Shown here in pieces: positions 38,370-50,581 of a DNA stretch of 64,000 nt. Within the stretch, counting starts at the first letter, position 1. Every line of letters starts with the position of its first letter. Position numbers and translations under genes: made by a program. This DNA comes from Annona cherimola (taxonomy: Eukaryota > Streptophyta > Magnoliopsida > Magnoliales > Annonaceae), in assembly GCA_030490835.1 (NCBI GenBank), contig CM059975.1, forward strand, positions 15,319,579 through 15,383,578. Reading direction: 5' to 3'. The notes under the pieces were generated by a model. It ran no database searches, was not told the DNA's origin, and was given only the letters and a program-made list of their open reading frames with translations.

Positions 38370-41300
38370 GGCTCTCGCTGCTGCCTATGCGATGGAGACA
38401 GCGGCTGCATCTCGAGTCGAGCAGGTTCTAATCTCTCCACGCGCAAATCCATGACCGTAATCACAGAAGAATGTAAAAAACTGCAAAAACTGATATATAA
38501 TTTTTGTATGAGAGCAAAAACTGATTTTTAACTCTAATAACATCGAAAGTAAGGCAGTGGGAAGTAAGTAATACGATTGTGTCTCGAAATTTGCAGGAGA
38601 TGTCAGAAGAACTGAATTTGAAAGTCAGGAAGTATTTACGGGGTGAAGGAGCTGATTTGAAGGTATATCCGTTCTGATTATATCCGTTTTCCAGATGAAC
38701 TTATTGTTTTGTTCTTCGTATCTGACAAATTTTTCGATGGATTTGCAGGCGCTAAGAGATAAAAAGCTGAAAGGCCAACTTGCTGTTAGAGAAGAATTGT
38801 ATGGAAAGTCTGCAAAGGCCGCTGCCAATGTTGAAAAGGTCACTTTCTTTCCTAGCCAAGTTGAAAGTTACTTCAGCAGCAGCCTGAGATATTTTCCTGT
38901 CCAATCTTGAAATTAAATGCGAAAAAATCTTACTTGGTAAATGCAAGATTCTATGTGGGTAATTTGGCACGAGTATAGGCAACTACAGTGACATGTGGTT
39001 TGAATGGTGCTTTTGAGCCATTGTTCTGAAATCTTGGAGCTTTAGCTTTTTGGTAAACATGCTAGCTGGGTTTTTCTGCTGTGTGAATGGATTAACTGCC
39101 GGAGCAGATTGAGAATGTCGTATGTTGTTGGTGACCTCGAATTGATGAAGGAATAATTGGGTTTTTGTGGATTTGGCTCTCTGTGGGATGCTTGGGTGGT
39201 ACCATTCGCCCCAATATGTCATTTTGCTGCCCATAGATTTTCAATAGCAGTAGAGTTCTGAGACAAGCAGCTTCTCTCATCTTGGATTCTTCTACTCCAT
39301 AGCAGAAGTCTCTAATGCTTAACAAGCACTGTGAGATTTGCCTAGTTGACAGCTTCGACATGGTTTATTAGATACAGAATATCTTATAACTCTGCATCAT
39401 TCCCAGTTGGCAACAGCTATTGGGTAAGATCTGAAATCGAGCGAATGTGAGGTCCCTTTCAAGTGCAATTTCCTCACATTTTGCAGACTCCAGCTTTTTT
39501 CCTTAGCTGTTTTATGTCTCAGATGCTGTTCCAAGGAGCAAATATTTTTTTTGTTTGTTCCTGGAGCCCAATTTCACAGGAAACCATGAGCGTTTGAGAT
39601 TGAAAATCTACATCAGCGTTTATTCTTCTTCAAAATGTTGAGATTCAGGGCATTTCATGCATGGGGGGCCTAGATAATTATTCGGTTTCTCCGTGTGGTT
39701 TTATATATGAGAGATGCTAGTATTTGTTAAGCCGCACCGTAATTTGGGTTCAGTGACCATATTACTATGCTATGTATACAAAGTAGCATGCTAATATATG
39801 TCTCATTCATCATTTCAATGTGTTTTGAACTATATTAACATGCTACATCGTACAGATAGCATGCTAATATAGTCACTGACTCACTGCACTTAAATTAGGG
39901 TGCAATGTTATGTATGCTAGCATCTCTCATATATATAAACCTTTGATTTTCAATTTGAAGGTGAAATTCTCTCATTTTTTACTGAAATGCAAACAAGTAC
40001 CTGTTTTGATGCATTTATTTGGATAATCTCATGGATGGGGGATGACTTCCAATGATGCTTGCTTGTTTGGGAGAGGAATCAGTACTGTAAACTATTTGAT
40101 GGTTTGTTGCTATATGAGAGTCAGTAGCGAGTACTGTAAATCATTCCATTTTTTGTTGCTGTACATGAGAGTAAGTAGTCAGTACTGTTAAGTGATTTGA
40201 TGTTTTGTTGATATACCTGAGAGTCAGTAGCCAATACTGTAAGTTAATTGATGTTTTGTTGTTGTCTTGCTTATTACATATAGGGTGGGTTTTCACAAAT
40301 TTCATTAGAGATTGAGCATTCTTTTAATCTGGGCAAGATTTTTTTGTAGCCTGGCACAGAGACATGCTGGTGTCAACTGTTAGAATTTAATTCAAGTGCA
40401 CTTTTTTTTCCTCTTCTTTTCTTTTATTTGGTTTTCCTCTTCTTTTTGTTTTCTTCATTTTTTTTCTTTTTTTTGCCGATCAATTCAGTTGGATTCAACT
40501 GACACTTTCAAGGGATGTTTCATGCTTTTCCGCGGGGATCATATCAAAATTTAAGGGGATGATCTTCGAGTGGAATGTTTTTGTCTTTGGTAATTAATTT
40601 CAGGCTGGCTTAATTTGTGGGTTTAGTTGACTGTTCATATAATTCGTTCTCTTTTTTATTCTTTTAATATAATTTGGAGCCAAAAAAAGAGAGAAACACA
40701 GCAAAACAAAAACAGAATATGGAATGTGATTAGGTAATTGAATAGGCAAAGTCATCTTCTAGTGGCACTATGGGAGGCTTTATCATCGTTGGTTGAGTTA
40801 TTATATCCTTCACACTTATTTTCTTTTGATTTCTTCCTCTACAAAATTTTGGTTGCCTTTCAATAAAATTGAAGACCAGCTGTTTAGGCATTAGTTTTTG
40901 ACCAACTTTGCTTACAGGAAAGGATATTTTTAATCCCCTATCATATTGAAATACATCAGCTAGGAACCTGAATTCAGCTACTCTTATGTTGTGGTTGGAT
41001 GATGTAATTTTGTTAATTCGTGGGTGCACTTCTTTGGTCATTATGGAACCTTTGTTGGAAATTTTCTTGTTGTTGATTACTATGGAAATATTTTAGTGGC
41101 TTATGCCCAGTGAGGAAGGCTATTTAGAAGCAGAAGGTTTAGAAAAGACATGGAGGATCAAGCAAGAATCTATTGTTGGTGAAGTGGATATCATAAGCTC
41201 AAGGAAGGCATTTGATTTGTCCTTCCAGGTTAGTTTTGATCTCTGTTTGGCATCTTATTTTTACTTTGAGCTACTTGTTTATGCTTTTCTATAGTCATTG

Positions 41301-44300
41301 TATGGTTCAATGCAGGTAAGCTATTTGATGTCAAAGTCAACTATGGTAGTTAGTGGCTGTTATAGTATAATTTTTTTTCTTTTTTGTATTTATAATGTTG
41401 GAATAAAAACCTTGCTAGTAAGAGTTTCTATCTTACTGCCGGTCCTAAGCCTGGAAAAAAAGCGAGGGTTGGCATGTCAGGCTGGCAGCCGGTGCTATTA
41501 AAAATCACCGCTGCATTTCTTATGGATTCTGAAAATATACTAATAGTTGTTAATGTTAGGGCGTCCTCTGTAAGCGACGCACTGCAGCGGAGCCCAACTG
41601 TTGTGAGAAATGAGCAAGGGTTGCTAGGGCGTTTCACCAGAAGCGACGCGCTACATCGGAGCCCGGATGTAGTGAGAAATGGGCAAGGGTTGTTAAGGCG
41701 TCTCCCCGGAAGTAACGCGCCACAACAACATCCGATTGTGGCGAGAAATCAACAAAGGTTACCATGCCTTTATGGACGTAGTTTAAGGAAGAAGGTGACA
41801 CCAAAACACAAGGTCCGTTTTGCTTTAAGGAATGTTGAGACTCTTTCAGGGAAAAGAATGAAAATAGTAGATGTTATGAGAATGGGGAGAATTAATATAG
41901 CATGTCTTCAAGAGACTAGGTGGAAAGGAGAGAAGGCTAAAGAGATTAATGGATTCAAATTATGGTATATAGGAAAGGGTGATAATAGAAATGGTGTAGG
42001 GATAATGGTAGATAACAAATTCATAAATAAAATTATAAATGTCAATAGAGTAAATAATAGAATTATTCAAATAAAACTTTCTATTGGGTGTAGAAGTCAT
42101 AAATGTGATTAGTACTTATGCACCACAAGTAGGATTAAATGATAGAATCAAAAAATAATTTTGGGATGACTTAGGTAGTGTTATGCAAAGGATACCTAAC
42201 TAGGAAAAGGTTATAATAAGTGGAGATTTAAATGGACATGTAGGAAAGGAGAATGTAGGATATGAGAGAAGTCATGGAGGTTTCGGCTTTAGCATTTACT
42301 ATTATTAGACATCTCCAAGAAGAAGTACCTTGGTGTGTGTTATTTGCAGATGATATTGTTCTAATAGATGAAACTAAAGAAAGACTAAATTTTAAATTGA
42401 ATATGTGGGTAAATGCTTTTGAATCTAATGGTTTTAGAATTAGTTACACAAAAATTGAATATATGAAATGCAATTTTAAATGAATCAATTAAGATTTTAG
42501 ATCAAGTAGTAACAAGAACTAATCACTTCCGGTACCTAGGATCAATAGTTCAAGAGAACGGGAAAATCGAGAAAGATATAATTCATAGAATTCAAGCAGG
42601 ATGGAAGAAATGGATAAGTGCATCAGGAATTTTATGTGACTGTCGTGTTTCAATCAAACTAAAGAAAATTTTATAAGACTGCGATTAGACCTGCTATGCT
42701 TTATGGGGTAGAATGTTGGGCAGTTAAAGAACAACATTTACAAAAAATGAGCGTAGCGGAAATGAGAATGTTAAGATAAATGAGTGGTAAAACAAGAAAA
42801 AATAAAATTAGGAATAAAGTAATTCGAGAAAACTTAAAATTGAGACCAATGTAATAAAATGAAAGAAAATAGATTAAGATGGTTTGGTTATGTTAAAAGG
42901 AGGCCTGAAGTAGCACCGGTTAGAAGAACAGAGTCTATCCAAGTAGAAGGTGGTAGGAGAATGAGAGGAAAATCCAAAAAAACATATTTGGAAGTAATCA
43001 AACAAGATTCAAAATATTACAAATTACAGAAAATTTAGTCTGAAATCGCCAAGAATGGCGCAATAGAATTTATGCAGCCGACCCCACCTAGGTGGGAAAT
43101 GGCTTATGATGATGATGATGATGATGATTATAATGTTGGAATAAAGCACTTGCTGAGATTTCTTGGGTGTTTATAATGTTTCGATATGGGCAGCTTCAGT
43201 TGCTGTTATTGTTGAATTGGAAGCCATTATTAACTTTATGTTCTTGTAACATGTGCAGATTTAGGTCCTTACATCTTGGATTATACCTCGAACAGTCGGT
43301 ATATGGTAATCGCAGGGCGTAAAGGCCACCTGGCTATCATTGATACAAAGACTATGGGCCTTTTCAAAGAGTTTCAGGTGACTTCTGGGTTCTGAAGTTC
43401 AACTTCTTGGGATTGCCCAATCATGATAGCTAAATTATTAATGGTTCATATCATAGGTCAAGTAATATTGTATGTGAGATTGAGGTGACACCAATTAATT
43501 GTTCGTTCCTTGATAAAAACAGGACATAGGGAAACCATTTGTAAGGATAAAAGATAATGTGGTCAGTCTTAAGGAAAAGCTTGGATCTAATTACATGATC
43601 CACCCAAGGCTCACATTAATCGCATAAGGATTGACTCCAAGAGGAAGTTCCTGAGAAATGTCAAGGTAGCAAATAGTTTTATTGCTGATACCATAAATAG
43701 ATGCAACTAGAAATTTCTAATTAAAGGTTGTGCGAGAATGAGAAATACCAATGTATTATTTATTCTTCCTCTCTTTGATGTTGTAAGTTTGGTGATTCTT
43801 CAGTCTTTGTTAACTCTCAACATAAATTACCATGCTTCTTGTAAATTTTCTTATACCTTATCCCATCAATCATGGTCTTCTTTACGTCAATTGTGTTGTG
43901 TGACCCTCCTTGTTATGAGTTGTTAAACCTATATAGATGAGAAAAATTAATTCCTTCAGCGATGGATGGACCTTTTAGTGGTAAGGGAAATTTGTAGAAA
44001 GTACATGCACGATGTGAACCTTGTTTACTACCCTGAAATAAAACCATTGACCATATTCATAATTTTCATTAATAGCCCAAAGATTGTTAGAGGCTTCTAA
44101 CCATGTTTCTTCTTTCAGGTTCAGGAAACTGTGCATGATGTTGTATTTTCTCATAGTGAAGAATTTTTTGCAGCGGCCCAGAAAAAGTAACACCTCTCAA
44201 ATTTATCATGTGCTTTATGAACTGCTGATGAATTAAGTTAAAATGGATGGCATAGTTTCACCGATATGCATAGAAAAATATTTATTTTTGTCGTTTACAT

Positions 44301-46579
44301 GTATTTTATCCATCATCTAGTTGATTTATCTTGTGATCTTTGTTTGCATGTTTTTAATCCAATCCATCATTTTTTTTGGTACATCATATGATGTTTGTTG
44401 TATATTTGGATTCTACAGTGTGCTTGTCACTGTAATTGGTGAAGCATATATTGATTGCAGTGAAAAGCTGGTATCACCCAGATTCTTCTTAGATCTGGGC
44501 TCTCACTGTAGTAACAGTTGCATATTGAACATTGTTTTGTTAATAAAAAAGGTCAGGCAATATGTTAGCTGCATACTTGTTCATCTGTATCATTGGTCAT
44601 TTAGTTGTCTCCTTAGTGCTTGTTCCATATATTGTTTTATCTGACTGGTTATTAAGTGGTGCTTTCAACTGTGACAGGTATATATATGTTTACAACAAAC
44701 ATGGTACAGAAGTTCACTGCCTTAACCAGGTTAGCTTATCATGATGAGAAAAAAAAACTTGTGTTTGCATGGTTGTTTTCAAGTTGGAGTGACTGTTGTT
44801 TTCCCCTTCATACCTTCTACGGTTAACAGTCGGTTTCTAATCTTTGCATCTGTCTAGAAGATGGAGAACAAGCTATTGTTTCCGCCATTCCATTTGTATA
44901 TTCCTATTAATTTGTTATACCTTCTTTGAAGAGGAAATCATAATCATAATTTTTTGTTATCCAGTTTCAGCCTTCTGCCATATGGACATGCAATAAAATG
45001 AATTACTTCTTTTCCTGTAAATTTGAAATTGAACTCATAAATGCCCCTCAATAGTAGGTAAGGAATGTAATACTGCTTAGTAAAAATCTTTTTTTTGATT
45101 GAATGACGCAGCAATCTATTATTGAAGCAAGGAATGTGCTAATTGGTTCTTTTTGTCCTTATTGACCCTTGATGGTCTAGATTAAGATTTGCCCATCCTT
45201 TACTTCCATGGATATGGTCTAGATTAAGATTTTCCCATCCTTTACTTCCATGGATATGAGAATGAGAGCCAACAAGTCTTAAGGGTTTTCAATTGAATGT
45301 GATGGGTTCAACTCAAGAGGTGGTCTACCTATTTCAAATTCTGAATCAGGTTTATGAACTAGGTTTAAATCTGGACTTTAACCCCTTGGAATCTGTTTGA
45401 TGGCGATATTATGATAATTTTTAGAGACTGTTCTGTATGATTGGTTAATAGAGGTATTTTATGGACTAAGCCTTGCTCCTTTTTTCCCTTTTGTTTTCCA
45501 TATACAAAAATTGATGTTCTGATTGGATTTCAAATGGTGTGATTACATTGTAGGATTTCTGCAGAGAACCTCTAAGGCTTCAATTTTTGAGAAAACACTT
45601 CCTTTTGGCATCAATTAACAAATATGGGCAGCTCCATTACCATGACATAACTACTGGAGAGACAGCAGGCAACCATCGGACAGGCCTTGGTCGCTGTGAT
45701 GTTATGCAGGTCAATCCCTTTAATGCAGTGATAGGATTAGGGCATAACTCAGGTAAAGTCACTATGTGGAAACCAACCAGTTCCACTCCTCTTGTCACAG
45801 TGCTGTGTCACCATGGGCCTGTTTCTGCAGTGGCCTTCCATAATGGCGGCCATCTGATGGCTACTGCAGGCATGGATCGGAAGGTTAAATTATGGGATCT
45901 CAGAAAATTCCAGGTCCTGCAGTCATTTCCAAGTCATGCAAGGACCTTGGGATTTAGCCAGAAGGGTTTGCTAGCTCTTGGAAATGGATCATTAGTACAG
46001 GTCTGGAGAGATTCTTCAGGTGATCAGAACTACAGCCGTAATATGAGCCATTCTATGGTGAAAGGTTATCAGGTGGGAAGAGTCTCGTTCCAGCCATATG
46101 AGGATGTATTGTGCCTTGGTCATTCTATGGGTATATCTTCCATTCTTATTCCAGGCTGTGGAGAGCCCAATTTTGATTCATGGGTGGCAAATCCATTTGA
46201 AACTACCCGCCAAAGGAGGGAAAAAGAGGTGCATGACCTCCTCAACAAGCTCCCAGCTGAGTCAATCATGCTGGATCCCTCTAAGATAGGTTTGGTTAAA
46301 ACATCAAGAAAAGAACACCTACCGAAGCAGGAGAGGGAGGCAGAAATGGACGCAGCAATTATGGCTGCAAAGAAAGCTCCTAGGAAGAAGAAAACCAAGG
46401 GTAGAAACAAGCCAAGTAAAAGGGAGAAGAAGAAGCATGAGGCTGTTGAAAGAGCCAAGAAACACTTCTACGAACAGCAAACAAGGGAAGCAGAGAATGA
46501 GTCTAAGAAGAGGAAATTCAAAGCAGAAATTGAGGTTCCTAAGTCGCTGCGGCGCTTTGTTCGCAAGAAGGTGGAATGA
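38368..46579 (+). CDS. UTP7: U3 snoRNA-associated WD40 protein UTP7 (WDR46/BING4 homologue)
   Basis: Nucleolar scaffold of the small-subunit processome, needed for 18S rRNA maturation. Exons: 38368-38424, 38597-38662, 38749-38838, 41097-41228, 43259-43377, 44119-44186, 44678-44729, 45554-46579, about 536 residues. Landmarks: LNLKVRKYLRGEGADLKALR, LYGKSAKAAANVEKW, EEGYLEAEGLEKTWRIKQES, GRKGHLAIIDTKTM, ETVHDVVFSHSEEFFAAAQK, then WD repeats (HHGPVSAVAFHNGGHLMATA, KVKLWDLRKF), the BING4 C-terminal block (GEPNFDSWVANPFETTRQRR, SIMLDPSKIG) and a Lys-rich tail with nuclear localisation character. Oddity: the exon 4 to exon 5 junction is one base out of phase with the obvious GT-AG sites. Exon 1 is weakly supported; the ATG at 38600 in exon 2 is an alternative start. 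Confidence 0.9.
39694..39942. repeat. Foldback MITE in UTP7 intron 3
   Basis: The left arm TTATATATGAGAGATGCTAG at about 39700 and the right arm CTAGCATCTCTCATATATAT at about 39918 are inverted. The inner sequences around TAATTTGGGTTCAGTGACC and GTCACTGACTCACTGCACTT, and around TATGCTATGTATACAAAGTA, pair as well. About 250 bp, non-coding. Confidence 0.75.
41390..43145 (+). mobile_element. RTE-clade LINE, internally deleted, with target-site duplication
   Basis: Flanking direct repeats of 18 bp (TTATAATGTTGGAATAAA) lie at 41390-41407 and 43128-43145. The 5' part has three 68-69 bp tandem units. Coding remnants follow: an APE-type endonuclease start (FALRNVETLSGKRMKIVDVM, then ACLQETRWKG with the catalytic Glu), GDLNGHVG near 42225, a jump straight to the reverse-transcriptase motif FADDIVL near 42345, and decayed C-terminal sequence. 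The element ends in the RTE-type 3' tail (GCCGACCCCACCTAGGTGGG, ATGGCTT, then (ATG)n). Most of the fingers and palm of the RT and several frames are lost, so it is dead. It is in the same orientation as UTP7, in intron 4. Confidence 0.9.
41558..41765 (+). repeat. Three 68-69 bp tandem units at the LINE 5' end
   Basis: Units start at 41558, 41626 and 41695, each with an A/GGGCGT start, AGCGACGC, a CGGAGCCC-type block and GTGAGAAATGAGCAAGGGTT. They are probably promoter monomers of the LINE. Confidence 0.85.
45172..45255. repeat. Two-copy 42-bp tandem repeat
   Basis: ATGGTCTAGATTAAGATTT/TT-CCCATCCTTTACTTCC occurs at 45172 and 45214, in the last UTP7 intron. Confidence 0.9.
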
Positions 46580-49500
46580 TTTTCATGAGCCAAGTCAATT
46601 CGAAGCTCCATAGCTGCAGGAAAAATAGCTTCTAGTTTCTCAAGGTCTTGATCCCATCTTCCAAGGAATAAATTCCGTACTCTGACATTCATGGTTCATT
46701 CATCGGCATGCGTGAATTGGGTAGAGCCTCACTTCGTACTTAAAACGGCATTCAATTCAGCCATTTGTCGACCTCTAATCTTCTGCAGGAAACAAAACTG
46801 CAGAGGGAGGCATATCTGTTGATTATGGCTCATGCCTGCCAATTGTTGGGTGCTACATTTCGAGCGTGTTGACGTTTATTTATTTTCTCTAATACTTTAT
46901 AGGAACCTCTCCCCTTGGCTTGCAAGGGCTCTACAGCTCTACTTACACTGTACAGTATATAAATGTTACAACCTCGAAGTTTGGCCTTTGTGACCCAATT
47001 TTTTTTTCGTTATGATGTTGTAGAACTTTGTTTTAATACAAGTTTCTCTAACCAACTCACAACCTCGTGGGTTTTCACAAATAGCACGATACGATGAAAA
47101 ATTGGAAACTCGTGTCGTGATACCCAAATTGTTAATGTTCTTGCCGTGGAGTTGGTTGACTGTAAGGGTCAGAATTGGCGCGGGTTAATCTATGACCTGC
47201 TCTTGACCCAACCCATTTTTTGGGTGTAAAACTAATGTTTATTTATTCGATATATAGATAAGTTGGAAATTTTGATCAAATTTAAAATAGAATTGGGATG
47301 GGTCAATAATGTCCTGACTCGCCTCATATGTATTCATTTATTAAAGATTATAGTTTATGTTTAAATTTAATTATCGTTTTCCTTTAAAATTCTCAATTTT
47401 TTTAATAAATAACTATATTTACAATCAAAGAACTAGTTTATTCAAAAAAATAATATAAGAATCAATAAGAGGAGTTTGCATATATGTATATATAACTCTT
47501 TATGCATAATTTTACATAAACCTATTTTATTAAAATTAAATTATATTTATTCATGTTTTGTAGATTAATTATTTGTTTTAAATATTTAAATTTAGCATAG
47601 ATACATCTTTATGTTTAGTAAGTATATAAAATTTTAAAATCATCTTATTTGACCTGCATTTTTTACCCGACCCACTGTTCCAAGACTGATCTGATACTGA
47701 TTCGAAGTTTGTCTTAGAACCTATTGAAAAAAGTAAAGGTTAAATAGACTTCATCTCATCTTAATATAAAAATGGGATCAAACAAACTTTTTAAAAAATA
47801 AGATCGAGTTGGGCAAATCTTGATCCAGTATGATCCATCTTGATTCCTGCCCCTAGTTGAATGCATGTGATCCTAAAGCAAGCGTTGTTGTAAGTTGGAA
47901 TAATTCTAGAATCTCAATCGGAAACAAATTAAAAATCTGTAGTACCTTTAGTAAAACAAAAAAATTGTAGTACCTACCTGTTGTAGGAGTGTTAACAGAT
48001 CAGGCTGGGCGGATTAGAACTTAATTCTAATCTTAACTCATGTAAAATATTTCTTAATTCATTTTAAAAATCTCAATCATAACCCATTTAATAAACGAGT
48101 TGGAGGGTTATTAATGGATTGTATAGCGAACGACTTGAAAGTCCGGACTCTGATAGATGATAATCTTGCAAGGAGAGGCAAGAGAGTATTTTCAACACGT
48201 GAAATACAAATAGGGTAGTTACAAGAAAATAGAATTTGAGGCAATAGTGGAGAAATAAAAATGAGGTGACGGGAAAAAAACAAGAAAAAATAACTAAGAG
48301 ATTTACATTTATATATATATATATAATTTTAATAGATTAAACATGTTATATAGGTTAAACAGATTGACAGATTATAAAACCTCAACTCTAATCTGTTTAT
48401 TTAATTCAATAGCTAAACAGATTAGCAAATCATATCTCATTTATTCAAAAATCTTAACCCAAACTCATTTATAAATGCGTCGGACAACCGGGTTAACAAG
48501 TGACCATCAACACCCCTAAATTCTGTTGCAATGTTCGTGAGGAATATCAAAAACTCACGTGGTGATCTAGCCGTCTTAAGTGCTTTCCATTTTTAACAAC
48601 GATCTCAATTTTCAAGAGGGGCCGCACCCATGGAGAGGCACTTGTATGAAAACTGACCGAACGAAGGGCTTAACAGACCACAAAGTTACTCTTAATTACG
48701 AACCTTGCAGTGTTCGCTCCCGGCTTCCTTTAATAAACGCTATTAAAAGCTTCGTTTGGCCAGGTCGGAAAAACCCATTTTATTTTCAAGTGTCTGAAAC
48801 ACATCTTCATACCACGTTTCCTTTTCAACCGTCTTCCTCTCGATTTCCAGATGTTAACTCAAAAAAAAATTTTAAAGGACGTATAAAAATTTCAAATCAT
48901 TTCGAAACGAAAACAACCTCACACGCCTCTCGATTTTCCCCCTTTCAGATTCGTTTGGGAGCAGCAGCAGCACCTGGTAAGAGGTGAGTAGATTACGTGC
49001 CCGAACATGAGTGCAAAATTATGCATGAGCCACGAACGTGGCTGAGCATTTTTATGCATGGGTACATAAATTAATATTAAATTATAACAGTAATAGGTCC
49101 AATATTTATCGAAAAACTAAGAAATGAATATACTTGTAGTTTCCAATTTTCAAACACTCGCTATATTAACCTGATTAATTTCACGGTTCTATTCAGTTCA
49201 ATCAACGAGCAAAACACTTCAAATGTAAGCAAACCAACGATTAAACAGTTAAAACTGGTTCAAATCTAAGCACTTGCTCTTGATATGTATTGTTCAAAGT
49301 ACATCCAAGCTCGACATTTTTTGGCTCGTGTTAGAAGGGGCTCGCATAAACTTCTCTGTCAACTTCCTGTTGGTTGTGCTTTTGCAATCTGATAAAGTTC
49401 TGTTTCTATAAACATTGAACTTTTCTTACTCTGTACTTTCCCTTTCTGGATTTTTTTTTTTTTTGGGTGGATCCTTTTCTGGAATTTTAAGTGGACCACA

Positions 49501-49640
49501 GACGAGAATATTGATGAGCGCATAGTCATATTTAATCTCCGACTAGGTGAATTGTCTGTGGTCCAATTAAGTAACGATGCTAAACATGTTTCTTTTTTTT
49601 TTTTCCAGAAAAAAAATTTGGGAAGGTGCAATTGCAGGAA
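46580..49640. other. Spacer after UTP7
   Basis: The UTP7 3' UTR occupies the first few hundred bases. About 47165-47870 looks like a decayed element with TAAGGGTCAGAATTGGCGCG at the left and CTTGATTCCTGCCCCTA at the right, followed by element B copy 2. The open frame at 48580-48987 has no ATG and no recognisable homology. No gene is supported. Confidence 0.5.
47984..48518. repeat. hAT-like non-autonomous element B, copy 2
   Basis: 535 bp, imperfect terminal inverted repeats TAGGAGTGTTAACAGATC / ATCAACACCCCTA, collinear with 14904-15450. No convincing target duplication was found. Confidence 0.75.
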
Positions 49641-49651
49641 GAGAAAAAATA

Positions 49652-50137
49652 AGAATGTCAGTGCTTAAAATGAAAATTGTCATTGCAGGTAATCATATAC
49701 AACCAAGCAGTGGTGCATCATCAGGAGAGCGGAGGGGGTCACTTGGCTCTATCCTTCTTTTGCCACACATTTAGAAGGGCATGAATTGTACTCGGCTCTC
49801 CTCTCTCTCTCTCCCCCTCTCTCTCATGGAGGCGGAACAGGATTAGTTTTGCAAAAAAACAAAAAAAACAAAAAAAGGAAAGAAAAGGAAAGAAAAGGAA
49901 AGGAAATGGGCATATTAAAACAGCTAAATGAGATTGCACGAAGAGGTAAAATAAGAATGTCCAGTGCTTAAAATGAAAAATGTCATTGCAAGTAATCATA
50001 TACAACCAACCAGTGAAGCATCATTAGGAGGTGGGAGCACTTGGCTCTATCCTTCTTTTGCTTCCCGTTTAGAAGGGGCATAAATTGTACTTGGCTCTAT
50101 CTCTTGGATGGAGGCGGAACAGGATTAGTTTTCCCAT
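49652..50137. repeat. Direct segmental duplication downstream of MOS1
   Basis: A block starting AAGAATGTCAGTGCTTAAAA (49652) and ending GGAGGCGGAACAGGATTAGT (near 49845) recurs at about 49956-50132 with about 10 percent differences. Between them is a CT and AAAGG-rich stretch. A fragment of the unit (ATGTCTGGTAAACAACCAAG) may recur near 50230. Confidence 0.85.
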
Positions 50138-50581
50138 CTCAATCTCTCTTTCTCTCTGTCTCGTCTCTACATACCCATATCAATGAACACTAGACACGGG
50201 CATCTTAAAAATACTGCCATTGCAAGTAAAATGTCTGGTAAACAACCAAGTGTTCAAATTGGACATCTAGATATTAAAGTCAAGAAACACCCATACCTCT
50301 CTAGCGAAAGTAAAAGTAGCTCATGAGGCCCATTTTCATCAAACTTCTCTACATCGCATGCTGCAAACCACCAAAAGGAATTTGCTTAAAACCAATAATC
50401 AGATTGGATAGAGTAACAAAGAAAAAAGAAAAAAGAAAAATAAATGAACATAACACTAAGAAGTAAGAATATCTATGGAACACTGTTTTCTACCTTGAAA
50501 TGAGATGGGCCCGGAAAGTCCAAAAGATATAAGCTTCTATGCACACGCTTGCAAAGCAAAGAAAATGCAGTCTGTCAGATT

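Noticed and set aside
48580..48987. Plus-strand open frame of 135 codons
   Set aside because: It has no ATG start (GTG only), no recognisable domain, and unconvincing composition; it sits just after an old transposon.
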